Below, piece after piece: positions 25,509 to 34,759 of a stretch of DNA of 64,000 nucleotides (positions within the stretch are counted from its first letter, which is position 1; each line of letters begins with the position of its first letter). The translations under genes and the position numbers were made by a program. The stretch spans positions 124,001 to 188,000 of the forward strand of contig NZ_BOOB01000009.1 of assembly GCF_016863015.1 (NCBI RefSeq), given 5' to 3'. The notes beneath the pieces are model-generated. The model saw nothing but the letters and a program-made list of their open reading frames with translations. It was not told the DNA's origin and made no database searches. The stretch is from Microbispora amethystogenes (lineage in GTDB: Bacteria > Actinomycetota > Actinomycetes > Streptosporangiales > Streptosporangiaceae).

Positions 25509-27365
25509 TCACTGCTGGCCGCCGTCCCCGCAGTCGGGCGCGCAGAGGCGGCGCGCGATGCCCTTGAGGAAGATGTTGCGGATCTCCAGCACCGTCTGCG
25601 GGAAGAACGCGGTGCCGCCCGTGGCCTTGGCGATGGAGGTCATCTGCGTCCGGTCCTCGTCCTTCTGGGTGTTGTAGGAGATGATCAGGAGGCTGACCGG
25701 CCGCTTGGGATCGAAGGCGCCCTTCAGCTTCCGCAGGATCTCGGTGTTGGAGATGCCGCCGTTCGGGTCGTCGTTGCCGACGCCGTCGGTGAACAGCAGG
25801 ATCGTGTTGACCTTGTCGGGCTCGTACTCCTTGGTCATCTTCTGGTAGGCGGCCCACAGCGTGTCGTTCAGGCCGGTGTTCCCGGTGGGGATGGCCCGCG
25901 ACTTCTGCAGCGCCTGCGTGATCACGTCACGGCGGGTCACGCCGTTGATCTGCTGGGCCAGCGGCCCGATGTGCACGATGGGCTTCCAGTCGACGCCCTC
26001 TCCGCGCAGGTTGTCGGAGAAGGCCCAGATGCCGATCTCGGCCTTGTCGGGGAACAGCTTCAGGCCCTCGACGCTGATGTCGGTGATCGCGCGCATCCGG
26101 GTGATGCCGCTCTTGTCGGCGGGCAGCGCCATGGTGCCGGAGATGTCCATCAGCGCGAGCAGCTTGGTGCCGAGCTTGATCTGGTGCCAGGCCTGGGAGA
26201 GGCGGGCGACGGCCGCCGCGTCCGGCAACGGGATCGTGGCCGGCTTCTTGGCGCTGACGCCGTTGTCCGGCTTGAGCAGGCTGCCGCCCTTGCCGTCCGG
26301 CGTGCGGAAACCGTAGTCCTGGACGGTCTTCCTCCCGCTGGGCGAGGAGACCTCGGTCGCGAAGGCCTGCGCCGCCCTGCGCGCCGCGGTGTCCCCGGCC
26401 GTGACGACCATCGGGTAGTCGAGGCTGACCGTGCCCTCGGCCGGGTAGAGCGCGACCGCCGGGTTCGAGGGGGTCGTCGTCGTGTTGTACGACCAGACGG
26501 CCTGCTCGGAGGTCACGCCGACGGGAATGCGGGCCGTGGCCTTGGTCAGCGTGGCGAACAGGCTGTCCGGCGACGGCACGGTCGACTCCGAGAGCCGCCG
26601 CAGCACGCCGACGAGCGTCTCCTCGCTCCCGCCTCCCTGGTTGAGCACGGCGGCCCCGGCCAGCAGCGCGCCGAGACCCGCGGCGTTCTGGGTGGGGTCG
26701 AGCGCGAGCACGCGCACCTTCTTCGCCAGGCCGTCGGGGTTGGCGGCGTTCGCGGCGCTCATCAGGCCGGTCCAGCTCGGGCTGAAGGCCGACTGCAGCT
26801 TGTCCGCGCCGGCCCTGGACGCGGCCAGCACGACGGGGGTGCTGGCGGCGTTCGCCGCGGGCTTGGGCGCGCTCTTCAGGCCGGACAGCCAGAGGCTGGA
26901 GTCGGGGATCCACAGGTCGGGGTCGAGCTTGCCGCTGGTGGGCCCGGTGCCGGCCAGCCCGTTGGCGACGTCGGCGGACTGGGCGGCCTTGACCGTCACC
27001 GCGACGCACCTGCCGTCCACGGACTTGCCCGCCTGGCCGAACCTTGAGGCGATCTTCTTGATGGCCGGCTGGATGTCGGGTGAGGCCACGACGGACAGCG
27101 ACACCTTCTCACCGGCGCAGCCGGGGCTCTTGTTCACCACCACGTACGCCGCGACGCCGAGGAGCACGGCCAGGGCGACCGCCCCGGCCAGGGGGACCAG
27201 CACCGAGCCCCGCCCGGCCCGCCGCCGCGGCGGCGGCTCGTACGGCTGCTCATACGCGGGCCCATACGCGGGCCCATATGGGGGCTCGTACGGGGGCTCG
27301 TGCGGTGGCTTGTAGGGGGGTTCGAAGCCGCCATCCAACTCGTCTGTGCGGTGCCGTCCGCCCAC
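25509..27365 (-). CDS. Solute-binding-like / VWA-domain membrane protein
   Basis: 618 aa, GTG start with GAGGG upstream. A cytoplasmic repeat-rich tail (PPYEPPYGPAYGPAYEQPYEPPP), a helix (VLVPLAGAVALAVLLGVAAYVVV), an extracellular periplasmic-binding-protein-like domain (VSLSVVASPDIQPAIKKIASRF...), and a C-terminal von Willebrand A domain with the MIDAS start DISGTM and NTILLFTDGVGND. This pairing occurs in actinobacterial proteins of unknown function. It lies 178 bases upstream of the ECF gene on the same strand, so it may sense the signal to which the sigma factor responds (inference). Confidence 0.85.
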   Translation of the reverse strand: MGGRHRTDELDGGFEPPYKPPHEPPYEPPYGPAYGPAYEQPYEPPPRRRAGRGSVLVPLAGAVALAVLLGVAAYVVVNKSPGCAGEKVSLSVVASPDIQPAIKKIASRFGQAGKSVDGRCVAVTVKAAQSADVANGLAGTGPTSGKLDPDLWIPDSSLWLSGLKSAPKPAANAASTPVVLAASRAGADKLQSAFSPSWTGLMSAANAANPDGLAKKVRVLALDPTQNAAGLGALLAGAAVLNQGGGSEETLVGVLRRLSESTVPSPDSLFATLTKATARIPVGVTSEQAVWSYNTTTTPSNPAVALYPAEGTVSLDYPMVVTAGDTAARRAAQAFATEVSSPSGRKTVQDYGFRTPDGKGGSLLKPDNGVSAKKPATIPLPDAAAVARLSQAWHQIKLGTKLLALMDISGTMALPADKSGITRMRAITDISVEGLKLFPDKAEIGIWAFSDNLRGEGVDWKPIVHIGPLAQQINGVTRRDVITQALQKSRAIPTGNTGLNDTLWAAYQKMTKEYEPDKVNTILLFTDGVGNDDPNGGISNTEILRKLKGAFDPKRPVSLLIISYNTQKDEDRTQMTSIAKATGGTAFFPQTVLEIRNIFLKGIARRLCAPDCGDGGQQ

Positions 27366-27502
27366 GGTGCCCTCTTTCTCCGTATTGCTAACGGGAAGAT
27401 ACTGGCAGGGCGAAGCACGGTGATACGGCCGTTTCTCCGTCTGGGCATGGTTCTGTCAGGCATGGTTCGGGGCAGGGCCGGCGGACGGCGTACCCTGGGC
27501 CG

Positions 27503-28342
27503 GTGGTCATCCCGGTCGAGGACGCCGCCGACGCCCGTCTGGCGGACTACATGCGGTTGCGCGACGTCGACCTGCGCAGGAGCGTGGAGAGCGAGCGCGG
27601 GCTGTTCGTCGCCGAGGGCGAGAAGGTGATCAGGCGCGCGATCGGGGCCGGACATCCGGTGCGCTCGGTGCTCACCACGGCCAAGTGGCTCGACGCGCTG
27701 GCCGACGTCGTCGAGGGTGCCGCTGGGGAGACCACCGTCTATCTCGTCTCCGACGAGGTGATGGAGGGGGTCACCGGCTTCCCGGTGCACCGGGGCGCGC
27801 TCGCCGCCATGGAACGGACGGAGCTGCCCTCCGTCGGCGCCCTCCTGACCGGCGCCGAGAGGATCCTCGTCCTGGAGGACCTGGTCGACCACGGCAACGT
27901 GGGGGCGATCTTCCGCTGCGCGGCGGCGCTCGGCGTCGGCGCGATCGTGCTGTCCCCGCGCTGCGCCGACCCTCTCTACCGCAGGGCCGTCAAGGTGTCG
28001 ATGGGCGCGGTCTTCGCCATCCCGTACGCCCGGATGACCGACTGGCACGGCGGGCTGGCGGAGGTCAGGGCGGCCGGGTTCCGCCTGCTGGCGCTCACGC
28101 CGGACCAGTCGGCCGTGCCGCTCGACGAGGTTCCGCTGTCCGGCCGGGTCGCCCTCATGCTCGGCTCCGAGGGCGACGGGCTGTCGTCCCACTGGCTGCG
28201 CGAGGCCGACCAGCCCGTCTGCATCCCGATGAGCCCGCGCGCGATGGACCTCGGCGTCGACTCGCTCAACGTGGTCGCCGCCGCGGCCGTCGCCTGCCAC
28301 GGCCTGCTCAGGAACCAGGTCCCAAACCGGGTCACGGGCTGA
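27503..28342 (+). CDS. SpoU/TrmH family RNA methyltransferase
   Basis: 279 aa, GTG start. SPOUT class methyltransferase with a substrate-binding N-domain (ERGLFVAEGEKVIRRAI) and the knotted C-domain: motif 1 NVGAIFRCAAALGVGAIVLSP, motif 2 VALMLGSEGDGLS, motif 3 IPMSPRAMDLGVDSLNVVAAAAVACH. Likely makes a 2'-O-methyl in rRNA or tRNA; the exact target is not readable. Convergent with dacA. Confidence 0.93.
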   Translation: MVIPVEDAADARLADYMRLRDVDLRRSVESERGLFVAEGEKVIRRAIGAGHPVRSVLTTAKWLDALADVVEGAAGETTVYLVSDEVMEGVTGFPVHRGALAAMERTELPSVGALLTGAERILVLEDLVDHGNVGAIFRCAAALGVGAIVLSPRCADPLYRRAVKVSMGAVFAIPYARMTDWHGGLAEVRAAGFRLLALTPDQSAVPLDEVPLSGRVALMLGSEGDGLSSHWLREADQPVCIPMSPRAMDLGVDSLNVVAAAAVACHGLLRNQVPNRVTG

Positions 28343-28355
28343 CTCACGGGGTGAA

Positions 28356-29225
28356 TCAGGGAAGCGCGAGCCCTTCCTCGTCGATCCAGTCGAGGAGCTT
28401 GCGCGCGGTGGTGTAGCGCGCCTTGTCGCTGCGCTCGCCCAGCAGCACCCCGACGTACGTGCGATCGTCGCGGGTGACGGCGAACGACAGGCAGTATCCG
28501 GCCTGGCGCGTGTAGCCGGTCTTCAGCCCCACCGCGCCGTCCTTCAGCAGTTCGTTGGTGTTGCGCCACACGTGCGCCCGGTGGAGGCGCGACTTCGTCA
28601 CCGCGCGCTTGGGGCTCCTGGCGACGGACGCGATCACCGGGTCCCGCAGCGCGGCCACGGCCAGCGTGGCCTGGTCGCGGGCGGTGGAGTAGCCCTTTGA
28701 AGGCAGCCCGTCGGGGTTGGCGTAACGGGTGTCGCGCAGCCCGAGACGCTTCGCCGTGTCGTTCATCTGCCCCACGAACTTCGCCGTTCCCGGGCCGTAC
28801 CGCTCGGCCAGGGCGTGCGCGGCGTCGGCGCCGGAGGGCAGCATGAGCGCGTAGAGCAGGTCGCGCACGGTGAGCCGCTCGCCCGCCCGCAGCCCCGCCG
28901 CCGAGGCCCCGCCGGCCAGGGCGTGCTTCACGTCGGCCTTGGTGATCGTCACCACGTCGTCCAGTCGGGCCCGGCGGCGGACCACGTACGCGGTCATGAC
29001 CTTGGTGAGGCTCGCGACCGGCACCCGCCGCGTCTCCCGCTTGGCGAACTGGATCGTTCCCGTCGTCACGTCGACCAGATAGGCCTCAGTGGCCGTCACC
29101 GACGGCCCCGCGGCCTGTGCCGTGGACACCGTGGCCGACACCGGGCGGGCGTCCGCGGGCGGAGCGGCGGCCCCTGCCGTGACGAGGGCGGCGGCGGTCA
29201 GCGCGATGAGTACCCCGTTACGCAT
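28356..29225 (-). CDS. D-alanyl-D-alanine carboxypeptidase (peptidase S11)
   Basis: 289 aa with a signal peptide (LIALTAAALVTAGAAAPPADA). Trims the terminal D-Ala of peptidoglycan stem peptides outside the membrane. Active-site motifs: SLTK (VASLTKVMTAYVV), SGAD in place of the common SGN (MLPSGADAAHALAE), and KTG (GLKTGYTRQAGYCLSF). No C-terminal anchor helix is present. The ATG overlaps the end of the VTT gene by eight bases, so the two are co-transcribed. Confidence 0.92.
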   Translation of the reverse strand: MRNGVLIALTAAALVTAGAAAPPADARPVSATVSTAQAAGPSVTATEAYLVDVTTGTIQFAKRETRRVPVASLTKVMTAYVVRRRARLDDVVTITKADVKHALAGGASAAGLRAGERLTVRDLLYALMLPSGADAAHALAERYGPGTAKFVGQMNDTAKRLGLRDTRYANPDGLPSKGYSTARDQATLAVAALRDPVIASVARSPKRAVTKSRLHRAHVWRNTNELLKDGAVGLKTGYTRQAGYCLSFAVTRDDRTYVGVLLGERSDKARYTTARKLLDWIDEEGLALP

Positions 29226-29742
29226 CCCGACATGATCGCACGGCTTCGGGGGCGGGGGCGCCGCGCCGGTTCCTCCGGCGCCGCAGGAGCAGCGCGACCC
29301 CCACGGCCGCCGCCAGCACGGCCGCGGCGGCCAGGGCCGGAGACCGGGCCGCGAGCGACAGCCAGGCCCACAGGAGCGAGTAGAGACCGAAGGAGGTCAC
29401 CGGCACCCAGGTCAGGCAGCCGAGGGCGCTCGCCACCAGATACCAGCGGTAGTCCACCCGCAGCGCGCCGGCCACCCACGGCAGGGTGTGCCGGAGCCCC
29501 GGCACCCAGAAGCAGCCGTACACGGCGAGCGCGCCCCACCGGCGCACCACGCCCTCCACGCGCTCGATCCGCTCCCGGCCGATCCTGCGGCCCATCCGGG
29601 AGCGGTAGAGGGCGTCGCCGAGCCTGCGGCCGATCCAGTAGTACGCCTGGAACGCGCCGAACAGGGCGACCGCGCCGACCGCGACGACCAGCCACAGGGG
29701 CAGGCCGAACACCGAGGCCGCCGTAGGGTCAGGAATTCGCAC
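29218..29742 (-). CDS. DedA/VTT-domain membrane protein (short)
   Basis: 174 aa from GTG 29742; a longer reading begins in the upstream region. A reduced VTT/DedA domain with helices at LWLVVAVGAVALFGAFQAYYWIG, WGALAVYGCFWVPGLRHTLPWVAGAL and VPVTSFGLYSLLWAWL, including the G.R......PG.RHTLPWVAG signature of the family. DedA proteins are lipid scramblases or flippases, including for undecaprenyl phosphate, which fits the link to a wall carboxypeptidase. The N-terminal part of the usual domain is missing. Confidence 0.75.
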   Translation of the reverse strand: MRIPDPTAASVFGLPLWLVVAVGAVALFGAFQAYYWIGRRLGDALYRSRMGRRIGRERIERVEGVVRRWGALAVYGCFWVPGLRHTLPWVAGALRVDYRWYLVASALGCLTWVPVTSFGLYSLLWAWLSLAARSPALAAAAVLAAAVGVALLLRRRRNRRGAPAPEAVRSCRDA

Positions 29743-29947
29743 GTGGCCACACCTTAGCGTCACCGAACGCCACGTTTGCAAGCAGATGGCAACTCACGGT
29801 CAATCCACCCTCCGTACACCTGAGAGTGACGAAACACGAGGCGAGGGGTTCGCGAAGTAGTGCGGTGTGACGCGATCGGGGGACGCGCCCACCACCGACA
29901 GGGGCCTTCGCGAACTCGCCTCCCTCACTCCGGATCACGACCGGGGC

Positions 29948-32900
29948 TCATCGGCCGAGCGCCGCGCCGGCCTCGGCGACCCAGCGCGGCACGCCCACCC
30001 GTTCGGCCACGGCCAGCGCCTTCTCGTAGTGCTCCCGGGCCGGCAGGCCGAGGCGTACGGCGAGGTCCCCGAGGGTCCTGGCCACCGGCCAGAGGGCGAC
30101 CACGCCCGTGCCCGCCCCGGCGATGCGGTCGTGGAAGGGGGTGAGCTTCTCGTACGCCTCGCGCATCCTGCCCTCGTCGTCGAGCAGCATCCCGGCGAGG
30201 GCGCGCCAGATGAGCGTCAGCTCGTAGAGGAAGTCGGTGCGGACCGGCTCCCGGCTCGCGGCGACCACCCGGGCGTCCCTGTCGTGACCGGCGGCGGCGA
30301 GCGCCACGGCGTAGGCGTCGAGCGTCCACTTGGCGCCGCGCTGGTGGGCCTCGCTCAGCGGATCGACCATCTCCGCGGCCCGCCCGTCCACCAGGTGCAG
30401 GCAGAACGTGGCGATCAGCGGCAGGTCCTGGCGGCCTTCGAGCATGCCCGCCCGCGCGGTCAGCCGCGCCGCGTTCCGGTAGGCGCGCTCGGCCCCCGCG
30501 TAGTCGCCGGTGATCATCAGCCGCTGCCCGGCGTACCACGCGCCGACGGCGGCCGGGGCGGGCAGGTCGTAGCGCCGTCCGAGCCGCTCGGCCTGCGCGA
30601 GGTGCTCGTCGGCCTCGGCGAAGGCGCCCCGCGCCGCCGCGCACTCCAGCAGCACGAGGTGCGCCAGCGTCTGCACGGCGATCTGGCCCGACTCCGCGCC
30701 GACCCGCAGCAGTTCGCGGCCGATCGTCTCCCGCTCGTCGACCTGCGTCAGCGTGTACGACTGCCGCAGCCGGCCGCTCAGCGCCATGGCGAGCAGCGCG
30801 GGGTCGCCGCTCGACCTGGCCAGCTCCTCGGCCTCCAGCGACGCCTGGTAGCCGCGCTCGGTCGCCGACCCCTCCAGTTCGAGGGCGAGCGTGGCGAGCA
30901 GGCTGGCCCGCAGCGACTGCTCTCCCGCGGGCAGTTCGACCAGGGCCTTCTCGGTGACGTCGACGATCTCCCAGGCTGTACGGGTGAAGTCGCGGGCGAT
31001 GCCCTTGTGCGGCACCGCGAGGGCCGCCGCGACGCGGGCGGTCAGCTCCAGGTCGCCGAACGGCAGCGCGACCGCCATCGCCTCTCCCCGGTGCGCGCGG
31101 GCGGCGGTCATGTCCCCGCACAGCGCCAGCGCCCTGATCAGCCGCAGCTGTAACTCCAGCCGGTTCCGTACGGGTTCCCGGCCCGCTTGCGCACGGCTTG
31201 TATGGGCACGGTCGAAGGCGGCGATGGCCTGTTGCCACAGCGTGGCCGCCTCCCGGTGGGCGAACCTCCGCTCGGCCTGCTCGGCCGCGAGGCCGGCGTA
31301 GCGCACGGCCTTGGCGGCGGTCTCCACCGTGCCCGCCGCGTCGTAGTGGTGGGCCAGCGCGGCGACGTCGTTCGGGCTGCGCTGCTCGATGACGGAGGCG
31401 ACGGCCGCGTGCAGCCGCGACCGGCGCAGCCGGGAGGCGTCGGAGTAGATCGTGTCCCTGACCAGGTCGTGGTCGAACCTGAGCTTCCCGGGGCCGGGCT
31501 CGGTCACGAGGCCGGCGAGCAGCGCGGCCTCGACCGCGTCCACCACCGCGTCCTCGTCGCCGGAGACGTCGACGAGCACGTCCACGTCCACGTCGCGGCC
31601 GATCACCGCGGCCTGGAGCAGCACCTGCTGGGCCCGCTCGGGGAGCCGGGCGATCCGCCGCCGCAACACGTCGCGCACGCCCGAGGGCACCACGGAGATG
31701 TCCGACTCGGCCTCGAACAGGCGGGCCGTCTCCTTCACGAAGAACGGGTTGCCCCCGGCCCGCTCGACGATCGTGCTGACGACCTCCTCGTCCACCTCGT
31801 GCACGCAGGTCGCCCGGACCAGCTCCGCCACCGCCGCGTCGTCGAGGCCGCCGAGGCCGACCCGCACCGGGTCGAGCCGCGCGAGCGCGGCCAGCACGTC
31901 CTGCTGCTGGTCGTTCAGCTCACCGTCGCGGCAGGTCACCACGACCAGCACCCGGCTGGCGGCGAGCAGGCTCGGCAGCGCGCGCAGCAGCGCGAGCGTC
32001 TGGTCGTCGGCCCAGTGCAGGTCCTCCAGGAGGATCAGCAGCGGGGCCTCCCTGGCGACCGCGGAGAGGTAGCCGCCGACCGCCCGGTGCAGCCGGAAGC
32101 CCCCCGACGTCTCGTCGTCGCCCGTGTCCGGGGCGGCGTCGTCCAGCAGCGGCGCGAGCAGCGCGGCGTACTCGCCCGCGCCCCTGCGGGAGATGAGCGT
32201 GCGCAGCACCTCCACCCAGGCCCAGCCCGGCGGGGTCGCCGTGCTGTCGGGGCAGCCGCCGGTCGCGCCGATCCAGCCCTCGTGCTCCAGCCGCTCGAAC
32301 AGCCGCCGTACGAGCGTGGTCTTGCCCGCGCCGGGGTCGCCGCTGACGACGGCGACGGTGAACCGGCCCGCCTGCGCGCGGGGCACGGCGGAGCCGAGCG
32401 CGGCCAGTTCGGCGTCGCGGCCGACGAACGGCTCGGGCTCCAGCGGCGGCGCGTCCCCGGTCGCGACCGGGCGCGGCGGCCAGGTCGCGGTGATCTCGAC
32501 GGGCCTGCGGGGCGCGGGCAGCACGAGGTCGAGCCCGGGATCCTGGGCGAGGATGTCCGACTCCAGCTTCCGCAGCGCGGGGCCGGGGTCGATGCCCAGC
32601 TCGTCGTCCAGGATCGTGCGGGCCCGGCGCAGGGCGGCCAGCGCGTCGCCCTGGCGCCCGCACCGGTACAGGCCGAGCGCGAGCAGCCGCCAGCCCTCCT
32701 CGCGCAGGGCGTGCTCGGTGGTCAGCGCCTCCAGGTCGGGCACGGTCTCGGCGTGCAGGCCCATCCGCAGCCCGGCGTCGGCGTGCCGTTCCCTGGCCAC
32801 CAGGCGCAGCTCGCTGAGCCGCGCCACCTCCGCCTCGGCCCACGACTGGTCCGCGAAGTCCGAGTAGGGCGTGCCCTGCCACAGCGCGAGCGCCGACTCC

Positions 32901-33307
32901 AGCCGGGCGCGGGCGGACTGCGGGCTCTCCTCCAGCCGCTCTCCGGCCGACCGGACCGTGGCCTCGAAGCGCAGCGCATCGACCTGTTCGGGCGCGGCGC
33001 GCAGGGCGTAGCCGGACGCGACGGTCACGAGCAGCCGGTTCGGCCCGCCGCGCGGGCGGTTGGGCTCCAGCACCCGGCGCAGCCGGGAGATGTACACCTG
33101 GAGGCCCGACTGCGCGCCCTTGGCGGCGTCGTCGTCCCACAGGTCGAACAGCAGGGTGTCCACCGGCACGACCTGGCCACGCGCGGCGAGGAGGCGGGCC
33201 AGCACCGCCCGCTGCCGCAGCCCGCCGAGGTCGAGCTCGGCGGCGCCGTCGTGCGCCCCCACCGGCCCGAGGACCCGGAACGTCACCGGGCTCGTCGGGG
33301 GAGTCAT
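29948..33307 (-). CDS. Large SARP/AfsR-type regulator with AAA ATPase and TPR repeats
   Basis: 1119 aa. Residues 8-95: OmpR-like DNA-binding domain (FRVLGPVGAHDGAAELDLGGLRQRAVLARLL...); 96-250: bacterial transcriptional activation domain (BTAD); 285-600: AAA ATPase with Walker A SGDPGAGKTT, Walker B LLILLEDLHWAD and a conserved GGNPFFVKE; remainder: TPR-like helices (RASLLATLALELEGS..., CLHLVDGRAAEM). SARP-LAL proteins usually activate biosynthetic clusters, but no polyketide or peptide-synthase cluster is adjacent. AGGAG precedes ATG. It may control the small adenylation-enzyme locus 4 kb away or be an orphan global regulator. Confidence 0.93.
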   Translation of the reverse strand: MTPPTSPVTFRVLGPVGAHDGAAELDLGGLRQRAVLARLLAARGQVVPVDTLLFDLWDDDAAKGAQSGLQVYISRLRRVLEPNRPRGGPNRLLVTVASGYALRAAPEQVDALRFEATVRSAGERLEESPQSARARLESALALWQGTPYSDFADQSWAEAEVARLSELRLVARERHADAGLRMGLHAETVPDLEALTTEHALREEGWRLLALGLYRCGRQGDALAALRRARTILDDELGIDPGPALRKLESDILAQDPGLDLVLPAPRRPVEITATWPPRPVATGDAPPLEPEPFVGRDAELAALGSAVPRAQAGRFTVAVVSGDPGAGKTTLVRRLFERLEHEGWIGATGGCPDSTATPPGWAWVEVLRTLISRRGAGEYAALLAPLLDDAAPDTGDDETSGGFRLHRAVGGYLSAVAREAPLLILLEDLHWADDQTLALLRALPSLLAASRVLVVVTCRDGELNDQQQDVLAALARLDPVRVGLGGLDDAAVAELVRATCVHEVDEEVVSTIVERAGGNPFFVKETARLFEAESDISVVPSGVRDVLRRRIARLPERAQQVLLQAAVIGRDVDVDVLVDVSGDEDAVVDAVEAALLAGLVTEPGPGKLRFDHDLVRDTIYSDASRLRRSRLHAAVASVIEQRSPNDVAALAHHYDAAGTVETAAKAVRYAGLAAEQAERRFAHREAATLWQQAIAAFDRAHTSRAQAGREPVRNRLELQLRLIRALALCGDMTAARAHRGEAMAVALPFGDLELTARVAAALAVPHKGIARDFTRTAWEIVDVTEKALVELPAGEQSLRASLLATLALELEGSATERGYQASLEAEELARSSGDPALLAMALSGRLRQSYTLTQVDERETIGRELLRVGAESGQIAVQTLAHLVLLECAAARGAFAEADEHLAQAERLGRRYDLPAPAAVGAWYAGQRLMITGDYAGAERAYRNAARLTARAGMLEGRQDLPLIATFCLHLVDGRAAEMVDPLSEAHQRGAKWTLDAYAVALAAAGHDRDARVVAASREPVRTDFLYELTLIWRALAGMLLDDEGRMREAYEKLTPFHDRIAGAGTGVVALWPVARTLGDLAVRLGLPAREHYEKALAVAERVGVPRWVAEAGAALGR

Positions 33308-33529
33308 GGGGCGCTCCTCTGCTGCTGTCGGGTGCCGGATGTCCGGCCTGTGCCGGGGACGTGCTGGGTTGCCGGGTGGTTCTTACGGGCGGTTGTTACG
33401 GGCGTCTTTCAGGCGTCACCGTATGCGCGCCCCGAAGCGGGCACAAGACTTTCCCCAAGCCGTGCGCCCTCACCTTCTCGCCCTGCGATATTAGGCGATC
33501 AACCGGGTGATCACGGGCGATATCCGGGT

Positions 33530-33547
33530 GAGTCTCGCGTGAGACTC
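33530..33547. terminator. Inverted repeat at the end of the flippase gene
   Basis: GAGTCTC-gcgt-GAGACTC, perfect 7-bp stem overlapping the flippase stop codon. No U-tract follows, so it is a hairpin of uncertain strength. The rest of 33308-33529 shows no gene or other structure. Confidence 0.45.
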
Positions 33548-34670
33548 AGAGGGCGCTGGAGCGCCGCGCGGCGGCCGTGCCCGGGCCGGCGTCGGGGCCG
33601 GCGTCCGAGCCGGTGTCGGGGTTCGTGCCCGGGCCCGCGGCCCGCGCCTCCCGCCTGCGCAGCAGCGCCCAGCCGCCGAGCGCGAGACCGCCCCAGGGGA
33701 TCTCGATCGTGTACGTCCAGAAGCCGAACAGCACGGCCGCGGCGGTGGCCCCGCCCGCGGGCTGGCCGAACGCCCCGATCAGCAGGGTGGCGACGCCGCC
33801 CTCCATGATCCCCGCCCCGCTCGGCGTGACGAGGGCGGTGGTGAGGACGCGGCTCAGCGCGAACACGGCGACGGTCTCGGCCGGACCCGGATAGGAGTCG
33901 GTGGCGACCATGCAGGCGGCCATGATCAGGCACTGCAGCGCCAGGAACGCGACCATCCCGAGCGACAGCCCGGCCCACCGGGTGTGGATGATGCCGGCCG
34001 TGTCCCTGCGCAGCCGTTCGATCGCCGCCGACACCGCGTGCTCGGCCGGGCGGAACCGCCGGGGCGCGAGCCGTACGAGCCGGTCGAGCGCGCGGCCGAG
34101 CACGGCGGCGGCGCGGTCCCAGTAGAGCGCGGCCGCCACCACGGCCACCAGCGCGAGAATCGAGACCGCGCCCACCCAGCCCGCCTTGGCGACGGTGGGG
34201 TTGGTGGCCTTGCCCGCGATCAGCAGGCAGGCGATGCCCACGGCCGGCAGGATGAACCGGAACAGCGAGTTCCAGATGCCGGTGACCAGCGTGTAGACGA
34301 CGATCGGCCGGTTCGCGAAGCCCCAGCCGCGGGTCATGCCGAACGTCAGGGCCACCCCGGCCGCGCCGCCGAACGGCAGCAGGTTGCTGACCGCGCTGCC
34401 GGCCGCGTTGAGCGTGAGCGCCTGCGGGTGGGTGAGGCCGGGCAGGGCAGAGGTCATCACGTACGTGTACGCCCACAGGCTGGCCAGCCAGAGCAGGGTC
34501 ATCAGCGCGATGGTCTGCCAGCCGAGGCCGCCGAACCGCTGGCCGATCTCGTGCCAGCTCACGGTGGCGCCGGTCAGCGTGTGCACGATCTGCGGCAGGT
34601 AGACCACCAGGGCCACGGCCAGCCCGAGCGACACCGCGGACAGCGCTATCTGCAGCCACTTCCTGTTCAC
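33546..34670 (-). CDS. YbhN/UPF0104-type flippase-like membrane protein
   Basis: 374 aa from GTG 34670; longer readings overlap the LmbE gene. Lysylphosphatidylglycerol-synthase-TM/AglD-type integral membrane protein with about eight helices (WLQIALSAVSLGLAVALVVYL, TIALMTLLWLASLWAYTYVM, SLGMVAFLALQCLIMAACMVA, ...) and the family motifs NAAGSAVSNLLPFGGAAGVALTFGM and TPSGAGIMEGGVATLLIGAFG. Family members are thought to flip lipid-linked sugars or to be the membrane half of MprF. It follows LmbE on the same strand with 89 bases between. The C-terminal 40 residues are disordered, Ala/Pro/Gly-rich. Confidence 0.85.
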   Translation of the reverse strand: MNRKWLQIALSAVSLGLAVALVVYLPQIVHTLTGATVSWHEIGQRFGGLGWQTIALMTLLWLASLWAYTYVMTSALPGLTHPQALTLNAAGSAVSNLLPFGGAAGVALTFGMTRGWGFANRPIVVYTLVTGIWNSLFRFILPAVGIACLLIAGKATNPTVAKAGWVGAVSILALVAVVAAALYWDRAAAVLGRALDRLVRLAPRRFRPAEHAVSAAIERLRRDTAGIIHTRWAGLSLGMVAFLALQCLIMAACMVATDSYPGPAETVAVFALSRVLTTALVTPSGAGIMEGGVATLLIGAFGQPAGGATAAAVLFGFWTYTIEIPWGGLALGGWALLRRREARAAGPGTNPDTGSDAGPDAGPGTAAARRSSAL

Positions 34671-34759
34671 CCGCGAATGCCCCCAGTCCGGTCTCCGGTC
34701 GCCTCCAGTCTGCCGGTCCGCGAGAGCGCCCGGCTCCTCCTGACGGAGGATCACGTCCC

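Noticed and set aside
31187-33808. 873-codon plus-strand frame
   Set aside because: Antisense shadow of the SARP regulator, which has clear domains and correct codon bias in the opposite frame.
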